Below, piece after piece: positions 1-8,625 of a DNA stretch of 64,000 bases. Each line of letters starts with the position of its first letter. The first letter of the stretch is position 1. Source of the stretch: Hordeum vulgare subsp. vulgare (Eukaryota > Streptophyta > Magnoliopsida > Poales > Poaceae); assembly GCF_904849725.1 (NCBI RefSeq), contig NC_058518.1:411067081-411131080 (forward strand), read 5' to 3'. A program made the position numbers and the translations under genes. The notes under the pieces were generated by a model. That model searched no databases. It worked only from the letters and a program-made list of their open reading frames with translations, and was not told where the DNA came from.

Positions 1-422
1 TTTATAGTCACTCAGTAACGTTGTGACGTTTGATACACACAGGGCATTCCTCCGGTGTCAGTGAGTTACATGATCTCATGGTCATAGCAATGAATACTTG
101 ACATGCATAAAACAATAGCAACAAAATAACACGATCACATGCTACGTTTATAATTTGGGTCTTGTCCATCGCATGATTCTCCTAATGATGTGATCCCGTT
201 ATCAAGTGATAACACTTGTTTATGGCCAGGAAACCTTGACAATCTTTGATCAACGAGCTAGTCAACTAGAGGCTTACTAGGGACAGTGTTTTGTCTATAT
301 ATCCACACATGTATTTGTGTTTCCAATCAATACAATTATAGCATGGATAATAAATGATTATCATGAACAAAGAAATATAATAATAACTAATTTATCATTG
401 CCTCTAGGGCATATTTCCAACA
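1..422 (-). mobile_element. Angela/BARE-type Copia LTR, partial, cut by the window start
   Basis: This stretch matches, with few changes, the right-hand ends of the other Angela-type LTRs in this window (for example 60060-60480), including the TATTATTGCCTCTAGGGC-like tract and the terminal ATTTCCAACA. Read on the minus strand it is the start of an LTR (TGTTGG...). The rest lies outside the window. It abuts coding sequence of the foundation Gypsy element at 423, so it marks an insertion there. The expected TSD is TGAGC (423-427), whose partner would lie to the left and cannot be checked here. Confidence 0.9.
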
Positions 423-809
423 TGAGCCTCTTGCAAGATCAAGTTCTTGAGCTCGACTTTGTTGGGTACCCAGATGCGATTCCCAAACCATACGACTCCA
501 CGTTGATCCATTGAGAATCCTGGGGCCTTGCCTTTCTCGATCTTATTCTTGATGCCTTCGATGCTCACATGTCCCTTTTGAGCTTCCTTGGTGTCATCCG
601 CCAGCATAGGCTTCGCCTTGAGGTTGGCTAGAGATCCTGGTGCAACGAGCTCTAACCCGAAGCTCTCAAGTTCCTCATACAGGGCGGGTAGCCTTTCCTT
701 AATCGTAGCATTCAAGGAACAAGCCTTCCTGCTCAAGGCATCGACTACCACATTGGCTTTTCTAGGGTGGTATTGGACACTGAGGTCGTAGTCTTTGATC
801 AACTCCAAC
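423..809 (-). pseudogene. Gypsy pol fragment: RNase H end and start of integrase
   Basis: The minus strand encodes the RNase H C-terminal block (ELIKDYDLSVQYHPRKANVV, then DALSRK), a linker (LELVAPGSLANLKAK), and the beginning of the integrase zinc region (LKNLILQEAH). This is the usual Del/Tekay order. The fragment is cut on the left by the Angela LTR ending at 422 and on the right by the solo LTR starting at 810. Its RNase H half continues at 3675-3882. The frame is open across the fragment. Confidence 0.88.
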
Positions 810-1234
810 TGAAAAGGACGTGGATGTCGCCTAGAGGGGGGGTGAATAGGCGCTTTAAAATAGTTAAGGTTTAGGCTTGAACAAATGCGGAATAAAACTA
901 ACGTTTAATATGTCAAGCACAAAACCTACAAACAACTAGGCTCACCTATGTGCACCAACAACTTATGCTAAGCAAGATAAACAACTAAGTGATAGCAAGA
1001 TATATTACAATAAACAATATGTCTATCACAAAGTAAAGTGCATAAGTAAAGGGTTCGGGTATGAGATAACCGAGGCACGGGGAGACGATGATGTATCCCG
1101 AAGTTCACACCCTTGCGGATGCTAATCTCCGTTAGAGCGGTGTGGAGGCACAATGCTCCCCAAGATGCCACTAAGGCCACCGTAATCTCCTCACGCCCTC
1201 GCACAATGCAAGATGCCGTGATTCCACTAAGGGA

Positions 1235-1345
1235 CCCTTGAGGGCGGTCACCGAACCCGTACAAATGGCAACCCTTGGGGGCGGTCACCGAACCCGTACA
1301 CGTGGCAACCCTTGGGGGCGGTTACCGGTACCCGTACAAATTGCT
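1235..1345. repeat. Three tandem 37 bp units inside the solo LTR
   Basis: The block CCCTTG(A/G)GGGCGGTCACCG followed by AACCCGTACA recurs with starts at 1235, 1272 and 1309, a constant 37 bp step. The third unit is diverged (GGTTACCGGTACCCG). Read directly from the sequence. Confidence 0.85.
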
Positions 1346-1921
1346 CGGGGCAATCTCCACAACCTAATTGGAGACCCCGACGCTTTCCGGAGCTTCACAC
1401 CACAATGATTGAGCTCCGAGACACCACCAAGCTTCTAGGACGCCAAAGCATCCACGAAGAACAATATCTAGGGTAATAAGTACCAAAGGTAGTAAGCTTC
1501 TCAAACTTCACTTCCACGTATCACCGTGGAGAACTCAAACCGATGCAACTAATGCAATGGCAAGAACACACGAAGTGGTCAAGTCCCTCACACTCAAATC
1601 CCTCCACAACAAAAAAAGCTATGGAGAAATATGAGAGGAAGAACAAGGAGCTCACAAAGAACTCCAAGATCAAGATCCAAGGGGTTCCCCTCACATAGAG
1701 GAGAAAGTGATTGGTGGAGATGTGGATCTAGATCTCCTCTCTCTTTTCCCTCAAGAACAAGCAAGAATCATTGGAGGGATTGAGAGTAATCAAGCTCTAA
1801 GAATGTCAACAATGGAGGTAGAACAAGAGCTCAACGGATGGATAAGACCAAGGGGGAAGAAGACCCCCTTTATATAGTGGGGGAAGGAATCAGACCGTTA
1901 CCCCCACTTTCTGCCCGAGCT

Positions 1922-2160
1922 CCAGCGGTACTACCGCCGGCACTCCAGCGGTACTACCGTTGGCCCCAGCGGTACTACCGCTGGGCCCCTGGTAGTGCAA
2001 CGGCACTACCACCGCCAAGAAAGTCTTCGCAAAAAGGTCCATCCACGAACAACCGCTAGGCAGGCGGTACTAAGCTCCTGGAGCGGTACTACCGCGAGCC
2101 AGCGGTACTACCGCGAGCCAGCGGTACTACCGCTAGGTCCAGCGGTACTACCGCTCGCCA
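1922..2160. repeat. Array of near-palindromic GCGGTACTACCGC motifs
   Basis: About eight copies of AGCGGTACTACCGC or close variants lie in this 240 bp stretch, separated by a few bases. The core GCGGTA-N-TACCGC is an inverted repeat, so each unit could fold into a short hairpin. The array lies within the solo LTR. I know similar motifs as common in Triticeae repeats but assign no function. Confidence 0.85.
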
Positions 2161-2789
2161 CTGAAACAGCCATAACTTTCGCATACGAGCTCCGAATCAA
2201 GCAAACCCAAGCTTGTTGGATTCAGGAAATCTTAAGACCATGCGGTTATGAATATGCCAAAGATATAGAGATGTGAGATCTCTATGAATGAAGAACCGGC
2301 AAAAACTCCAACATCGAAAACATCATAGTAGATGCATGTGGACTCCGTTTTCGATGAACTCGAGCTTGTCACGAAGATGACCATAAGCTCTAAAACTCAC
2401 AAAGAGAAACACCAAACAAGAACCAAGAAGTATGATGCAAGGATGCAAATGGTTTGAGCTCTCAACGAACGATACGATCAAGCTACTCACTTGAGAGCCC
2501 CCCTTGATAGAACAGCAATCTATCCTAACCAGAAAACCTATCAAGGGCAAACCTATACCTTGCACCTCGTCCTCTTGAGCTAGATGATGATGATCTTGGC
2601 TTCCTCAAGATGGACCACCTTTCTTGATTGTGTTGGCTTGATGAAGACTAGTTGATTGCTCCCCCATACTCACTATGGGTGAGCCATTCTTCAGCATATC
2701 TTCACAAGTCCATTGCCACCACAATGGACGGCAAGCTTCAAGCATGCTATCTTCGTGCTGATCCACTTGAACTTGCACATCGCAATCTT

Positions 2790-3279
2790 GATGACGATCA
2801 CAACTTGACGTCATACTCCATGGGTTGTATGAGATCTTCCCTTTGACGCAAGCCCATGGAAACACACCTAACCCCCACATAGAACTCTCACGAAGACCAT
2901 GGGTTAGTACACAAACACGTAATGGACAATGCTTACCATACCACGGGATCACTTGATACCTCTCGGTACATCTTGTACGCTTTGTGTGTTGATCATCTTG
3001 ATTTACTCTTTGTCTGAGATCTTGATCAACCATTGATGATGATCACAACTTGACGTCATACTCCATGGGTTGTATGAGATCTTCCCTTTGACGCAAGCCC
3101 ATGTAAACACACCTAACCCCCACATAGAACTCTCACGAAGACCATGGGTTAGTACACAAACACGTAATGGACAATGCATACCATACCATGGGATCACTTG
3201 ATCCCTCTCGGTACATCTTGTACGCTTTGTGTGTTGATCATCTTGATTTACTCTTTGTCTGAGATCTTGATCAACCATG
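2790..3279. repeat. Tandem duplication, 245 bp period
   Basis: The sequence beginning GATCACAACTTGACGTCATA and ending CTTGATCAACCAT occurs at about 2790-3033 and again at about 3035-3278, displaced by 245 bp (anchor CAACTTGACG at 2801 and 3046). The copies differ at only a few bases, so the duplication is fairly recent relative to the LTR. Confidence 0.9.
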
Positions 3280-3590
3280 TGTCTCTATGACCATTCTTTG
3301 GATAATACCTTGAATACCATCTTGGTCATCATATAAACTCCTTGAACCCAACAGATGGACTTCAAGAAGTGCCTATGGACAAATCCATACCATGGGATCA
3401 CTTGATCCCTCTCGGTACATCTTGTACGCTTTGTGTGTTGATCATCTTGATTTACTCTTTGTCTGAGATCTTGATCAACCATGTGTCTCTATGACCATTC
3501 TTTGGATAATACCTTGAATACCATCTTGGTCATCATATAAACTCCTTGAACCCAACAGATGGACTTCAAGAAGTGCCTATGGACAAATCC
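3183..3590. repeat. Tandem duplication, 204 bp period, overlapping the 245 bp one
   Basis: The segment from CATACCATGGGATCAC to GTGCCTATGGACAAATCC occurs at about 3183-3386 and again at 3387-3590, displaced by 204 bp at every anchor checked (CATGGGATCA 3187/3391, GTGTCTCTATG 3279/3483, end 3386/3590). I saw no base differences, so it looks younger than the 245 bp duplication. Confidence 0.9.
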
Positions 3591-3674
3591 TACAAACGTA
3601 ACTTAAGGCAACCATTAGTCCATAGGAATTGTCATCAAGTACCAAAACCACATATGGAGATATATGCTCCAACA

Positions 3675-3882
3675 CCAACCATCTTCGATGCCTCATGTTC
3701 AATTCCTTTTGAGTAAAAATATACTTCAAAATCTTGTGGTCTGTGTATATATCACACCGCTTTCCCAGAAGATAATGTCGCCATGTATTCAAGGCATGGA
3801 CCACAGCTGCCAACTGAGATCGTGAGTGGCGTAGTTCTCTTTGATAGATATGCTACGACCCTGCCCTCTTGGATCAGAACAC
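3675..3882 (-). pseudogene. Gypsy RNase H fragment of the foundation element
   Basis: The minus strand encodes LIQEGRVVAYLSKR, a damaged stretch, then AAVVHALNTWRHYLLGKRCD, IYTDHKILKYIFTQ and RRWL: the RNase H domain that follows RT in Gypsy pol. Its upstream part is at 33200 onward (VIYCDA...GLGGV) and its downstream part at 423-809. It is bounded on the left by the solo LTR (TSD CCAAC) and on the right by the non-autonomous element (TSD AACAC). A frame disruption lies near 3810-3830, so it is not functional. Confidence 0.85.
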
Positions 3883-5591
3883 TGATACGTCTCCAACGTA
3901 TCTATAATTTTTGATGGTTCCATGCTATTATCTTGTCAACTTTGGATGTTTTATATGCATGAATATGCCATTTTATATCTTTTTTGGGACTAACCTATTA
4001 ACTCAGTGCCTAGTGCCAGTTTATATTTTTTCCGTGTTTTTGACCCTTTTTCAGACGGAGTCCAAATGGAATAAAACTTTGCGATGATTTTTTTGGACCA
4101 AAAGAGACCCTCAAGGTTTGGAACAAGGCCAGAAGAGCCACGAGGGAGTCACAAGCCAGGGAGGAGCGACCCCCCTAGGCCGCACCTACCAGGCTTGTGA
4201 CCTCCTCGTGGGCCCAACCGACGTAATTCCACCTCCATAAATTCCTATAAATACAGAAAACCCCCAAAAGAAACCTAGATCAGGAGTTCCACCGCCTCAA
4301 GCCTCTGTAGCCACCAAAAACCAATCTGGAGCCCGTTCCGGCACCCTGCCGGAGGGGGAATCCATCTCGGGTGGCCATCTTCATCATCCCGGCGATCTCC
4401 ATGACGAGGAGAGAGTAGTTCTCCCTCGGGGCTGAGGGTATGTACCAGTAGCTATGTGTTTGATCTCTCTCTCTCTCGTGTTCTTGAGATGTCTTGATCT
4501 CGATGTACCGCGGGCTTTGCTACTATAGTTGGATCTTATGATGTTCTTCCCCCTCTCCTTTCTTGTAATGAATTGAGTTTCCCCTTTGGAGTTATCATAT
4601 CGGATTGAGTCTTTAAGAATGCTTGATGTATGTCTTGCACGTGTCTATCTGTGGTGATCAACTTGTGGGTTTGTGACATTGGGAACGTATGCATATGGGT
4701 TGGGCACATGTTTGGATATTCATGTGAGTACTCGATGTATGTTTTGGTGATCAACTTGCGGGTTTCATGACATTGGGAACCTATGCATATGGGTTGGCAC
4801 ACGTTCTGACTCTCCGGTAGAAACTTCGGGGCACTCTTCGAAGTTCTATGTGTTGGTTGAATAGATGATTCTGAGATTGTGTGATGCATATCGTATAATC
4901 ATGCCCACAGATACTTGAGGTGACAATGGAGTATCTAGGTGACATTAGGGTCTTGGTTGATATGTGTCTTAAGGTGTTATTCTAGTACGAACTCTATGAT
5001 GGATCGAACAGAAAGAATAGCTTCGTGTTATTTTACTGCGGACTCTTGAATAGATTGATGAGAAAGAATAACTTTGTCGTGGTTTCGTACCCGACAATAA
5101 TCTCTTAGTTTGTTCTTTGCTATTAGTGACTTTGGAGTGACTCTTTGTTGCATGTTGAGGGCTAGTTATATGATCCAATTATGTTATCATTGTTGAGAGA
5201 ACTTCACTAGTGAAAGTATGAACCCTAGGCCTTGTTTCCACGCATTGCAATACCGTTCGTGCTCACTTTTGTTACTAGTTACCTTGCTGTTTTTGTAATT
5301 TTAGATTACAAAAACCTATATCTACCATCCATATTGCACTTGTATCACCATCTCTTCGCCGAACTAGTGCACCTATACAACTTACCATTGTATTGGGTGT
5401 GTTGGGGACACAAGAGACTCTTTGTTATTTGGTTGCAGGGTTGCTTGAGAGAGACCATCTTCATCCTACGCCTCCCACGGATTGATAAAACTTAGATCAC
5501 CCACTTGAGGGAAAATTTCTACTGTCCTACAAACCTCTGCACTTGGAGGCCCAACAACGTCTACAAGGAGAAGGTTGCATAGTAGACATCA
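3883..5591 (+). repeat. 5' LTR of the non-autonomous Gypsy element
   Basis: The LTR starts TGATACGTCTCCAACGTATC and ends AGTAGACATCA; length 1709 bp. It pairs with 31492-33199 (1708 bp). It contains a CCTATAAATACAG TATA-like site near 4247-4259, a CT microsatellite near 4466, and paired ACGAACTCT...GAAAGAATAG units near 4986-5070. Confidence 0.92.
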
Positions 5592-5601
5592 AGCTCTTTT
5601 C

Positions 5602-5680
5602 TGGCGCCATTGCCGGGGAGGCTAGGTAAGCGGCACTCACCTCCCGTCAACGAAGCTCTTTTCTGGTGCCGTTGCCGGGG
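5602..5680 (+). promoter_or_regulatory. Duplicated primer-binding site (tRNA-Asp type)
   Basis: TGGCGCCATTGCCGGGG lies at 5602-5618, 10 bases after the LTR, and a second copy, TGGTGCCGTTGCCGGGG, lies at 5664-5680. Both sit in the same local context (AGCTCTTTTCTGG...CCGGGGAGG), a direct duplication of about 62 bp. The complement of the plant tRNA-Asp 3' end is expected to read TGGCGCCGTTGCCGGGG, so each copy differs from it at one base. Which copy primes reverse transcription cannot be told from sequence. Confidence 0.75.
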
Positions 5681-5763
5681 AGGTTGGCGCTTGAAGGTAT
5701 ATCTTTAGATCCTGCAATCAAATCTTTTTGTTTCTTGTTCTTTCACTAGAAAACTACAAAAAA

Positions 5764-6555
5764 ATGGAATTGAGGATGCCTCATATGCTCCTTCTTTTCA
5801 ATGTCTTTCGTGAGCATGATGGGAAGGAAAATTGTGCTCAAGTGCTGAAAGAAGAATTACATAGAATGCTTGGCATAGAATATGTGAATGATGAGCATGA
5901 TTGCAATGTTGTTAGCATCAATTCATTGAATACCCATGATGCTAATGATATACAAAGCCTCAAGCTTGGGGATGCTATATTTGATGAAGATGATCTTTTT
6001 AGTTCTTCCACTTTGAATGAACAAAATCATTTTGATGAAAGCATGCCCCCTATCTATGATGATTATTGTGAGGATACTTATGCTATAAAGAAGAGGGATG
6101 ATACAACTTGTCATACTCTCGAGAACCCCTTTGCTAAACCTTGCTTTTTCATTGTGGACACAATTTGTAGTGCTCAAGTCTTTTACGATACCCCCACTAC
6201 TATTCTTGAGAATAGTTTTCCTTATGTGGAGAGTAGTAAAATTCCTATGCTTGTAGATCATGAAAAGAAAGCCTTAGGTGCTGGTTATATTGTTGAATTC
6301 ATTCATGATTCTACTGAAAATTACTATGAGAGAGGATCATATGCTTCTACTTATTGCAATAGTATCAAGCTTCCTCTCCATGTGTTGAAATTTTTGAAGC
6401 TATGCTTGTTTTGCCTTCCTATGCTAGTTGATTCTTGCTCCAACAAGTTGTTTGTTCACAAAATACCTAAGCATAGGAAGTGGGTTAGACTTAAATGTGC
6501 TAGACATATGCTCCATGATGCTCTCGTTGTGTTTCAATCCTTATCTTTTATGTGA
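5764..6555 (+). CDS. Acidic protein of a non-autonomous LTR element, unknown function
   Basis: This open frame of 263 codons starts at the first ATG (5764) after the PBS and ends at TGA (6553-6555). The product begins MELRMPHMLLLFNVFREHDG. It is acidic in the middle (DAIFDEDDLFSSSTLNE, MPPIYDDYCEDTYAIKK) and basic and cysteine-rich near the end (KIPKHRKWVRLKCARHML). I see no gag zinc knuckle, protease, RT or integrase motif, signal peptide or clear membrane segment. I recall related ORFs in other Triticeae Gypsy derivatives but know no function. It is the only long ORF of its element and has no internal stop. The internal tract AAGCTTGGGGATGCT (5962-5976) equals the polypurine tract at 31477-31491. 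It could be a gag-like remnant or a packaging-related protein; both are guesses. Confidence 0.7.
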   Translation: MELRMPHMLLLFNVFREHDGKENCAQVLKEELHRMLGIEYVNDEHDCNVVSINSLNTHDANDIQSLKLGDAIFDEDDLFSSSTLNEQNHFDESMPPIYDDYCEDTYAIKKRDDTTCHTLENPFAKPCFFIVDTICSAQVFYDTPTTILENSFPYVESSKIPMLVDHEKKALGAGYIVEFIHDSTENYYERGSYASTYCNSIKLPLHVLKFLKLCLFCLPMLVDSCSNKLFVHKIPKHRKWVRLKCARHMLHDALVVFQSLSFM

Positions 6556-8190
6556 GCATCATTGAAATCATCATGCCTAGCTAAGGGCGTTAAACAATAG
6601 CGCTTGTTGGGAGGCAACCCAATGAATTTATTTTTGCTTTTTTATTTCTGTTTTGTTTTGTCCACACCATCATAATTCTGTTATGATTGTGTTTTTGTGT
6701 TTTAATTAGTGTTTGTGCCAAGTAAAGCCTTTATGATTAGTTTGGGTGATAGCTGTTTAATCATGCTGAAAAAGACAGAAACTTTATGCTCACAAAATTA
6801 TTTTTAATTTCTATCCAAAGAGTGCTTTTGAGTTTATTCTTTTTTCTTCTGCTTGATATGCAAATTTCCCTAATTTTCATAAATTTTCAGAATTTTTGGA
6901 GGTGCATAAGTATGGTTCTCATTCAGATCTTTACAGACTGTTCTGTTTTTGACAGATTCTGTTTTCAATACATAGTTTGCTTGTTTTGGTGTTTCCATAG
7001 ATTATTTTGAGTAATATAAATTATGGAAATAGTAAGATAAAGTAGGCATTGTTTGAAAATAATTATGAGTCTTGTTTTGACAGTACCCAAGTGATTGATT
7101 TGCTCGTTATCATACTAACCCATCTCACGAAGTTCCGTTAAGTTTTGTGTTGTGAAGTTTTCAAGTTTTGGGTAGAGTTTCGATGGACTATGGAACAAGG
7201 AGTGTCAAGAGCCTAAGCTTGGGGATTACCAAGGCATCCCAAGCCATATTCAAGGATACCAAAAAGCCTAAGCTTGGGATGCCCCGGGAAGGCATCCCCT
7301 CTTTCGTCTTCAATCCATCGGTAACTTTACTTGGGGCTATATTTTTATTCACCACATGATATGTGTTTTGCTTGGAGCGTCATTTTATTTTGTTTGAATA
7401 AGGTACTTAGGAGCTAAAATTATTAGATGGGAGAGTCTCCACATAGCCAAATAGTTGTTCAACTACTCATTGAGCTTCACTTATATCTTTTGGAGTAGTT
7501 TGTCTTTTGCTCTAGTGCTTCACTTATATCTTTGAAGAGCATTGCAATGGTTCTATTTTATAGAACTAGTTGAACTCTCGTGCTTCACTTAGATAATTTT
7601 GAGAGTCTTAAACAGCATGGTACCTTGCTTAGGTTATGAATCTAGTCCTAATATGATAGGCATCCAAAGAGGATAAAAACCTTCATATTCATGTGCATTG
7701 ATTAGTAAGAGAAGTTTGATTCCTCTCAATTGGTTTTGAGATATGGATATGGTAATATTAGAGTTATGTTAGTAGGGTGTTGTGAATCTAGAAATACTTG
7801 TTTTGAAGTTAGTGATTCCCGTAACATGCACGTATGGTGAAACGCTATGTTAGGAAGTCGGAGCATAATTGATCTATTGATTGTCATCCTTTGTGTTGCG
7901 GTCGGGATCGCGCGATGGTTAACACCTACCAACCCTTCCCCTAGGAGTGTGCGTTTAGCACTTTGTTTCGATTACTAATAAAAACTTTCGCAATAAGTAT
8001 ATGAGTTCTTCATGACTAATGTGAGTCCATGGTATGTATGCACTTTCACCTTCCACCATTGCTAGCCTCTCTAGTACCGCGCAACTTTCGCCGGTGCACA
8101 AACCCACCATATACCTTCCTCAAAACAGCCACCATACCTACCTATTATGGCATTTTCATAGCCATTCCGAGATATATTGTCATGCAACTC
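6556..8190 (+). other. 3' untranslated internal region of the non-autonomous element
   Basis: No coding domain is visible. It opens with CTAGCTAAGGGCGTTAAACA and TTGTTGGGAGGCAACCCAA, then is T-rich. At 7211-7310 it has two more polypurine-like tracts, AAGCTTGGGGATT (7215-7227) and AAGCTTGGGATGC (7270-7282). The region is cut at 8190 by the Athila-like insertion (TSD AACTC 8186-8190) and continues at 30421. Confidence 0.75.
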
Positions 8191-8375
8191 TGATGACCCA
8201 CAAGTATAGGGGATCAATCGTAGTCCTTTCGATAAGTAAGAGTGTCGAACCCAACGAGGAGCAGAAGGATCTGACAAGTGGTTTTCAGCAAGGAAATATC
8301 TGCACGCAATGAAATTGTCGGTAACAAGTGATTGTGTGGTGAGATGATTCGTAGCAAGCAACAAGTAACAAAAGT
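8191..8375 (-). repeat. Truncated 3' LTR remnant of the Athila-like element
   Basis: About 185 bp align with the start of the other LTR at 13509, with about 12 substitutions and one 2 bp indel. Homology stops near 8375 (AAAGTAGCAA then unrelated sequence), so more than 1.3 kb of this LTR and the expected polypurine tract are missing. The outer terminus and TSD are intact, so the loss is an internal deletion. Confidence 0.75.
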
Positions 8376-8625
8376 AGCAATCATGGGGCTACAATCGGTT
8401 GAAATTGGGTCAGACCAAACGGAAGTATATATAATTATTTTTCCAGACCAGAAGGAGTACCCTGCACGAAAACGGAGTCCGGGAGACGCACGAGGTGGCC
8501 ACAAGCCCTCACGGCGCGACCACGGGGTGGGCCCGCGCCGTGCAGGCATGGCGCCTCCTCGCGCACTTTCCAGACTACTTCCAATTTTTGTATTTTTTCA
8601 AATATTCCAAAACGGAGAAAATTTC
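8376..8625 (-). other. Non-coding 3' internal sequence of the Athila-like element
   Basis: This stretch lies between the 3' LTR remnant and the pol stop. It includes a GC-rich patch (near 8480-8560) and the purine-rich CAAAACGGAGAAAATTTCC (near 8611). I see no ORF of its own here; open frames across it are extensions or shadows. Confidence 0.5.

Larger units (their letters stand above)
810..3674 (-). mobile_element. 2,865 bp solo LTR, possibly SIRE/Maximus-like Copia
   Basis: The element starts TGAAAAGG on the plus strand and ends GCTCCAACA, so it has TG...CA termini. It is flanked by a perfect 5 bp TSD, CCAAC at 805-809 and 3675-3679. Removing it with one TSD copy restores the RNase H frame of the foundation element exactly. 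It contains no PBS, polypurine tract or coding domain, so I read it as a solo LTR left by LTR-LTR recombination. It carries three kinds of internal tandem repeat. Family and orientation are guesses from memory of the TGTTGGAGCATATATCTCC start; the boundaries are firm. Confidence 0.8.

Noticed and set aside
1922..2160. Regularly spaced repeats resembling a CRISPR array
   Set aside because: Units are short near-palindromes with very short, repetitive spacers inside an LTR of a plant element; there are no spacers of constant length and no cas genes.
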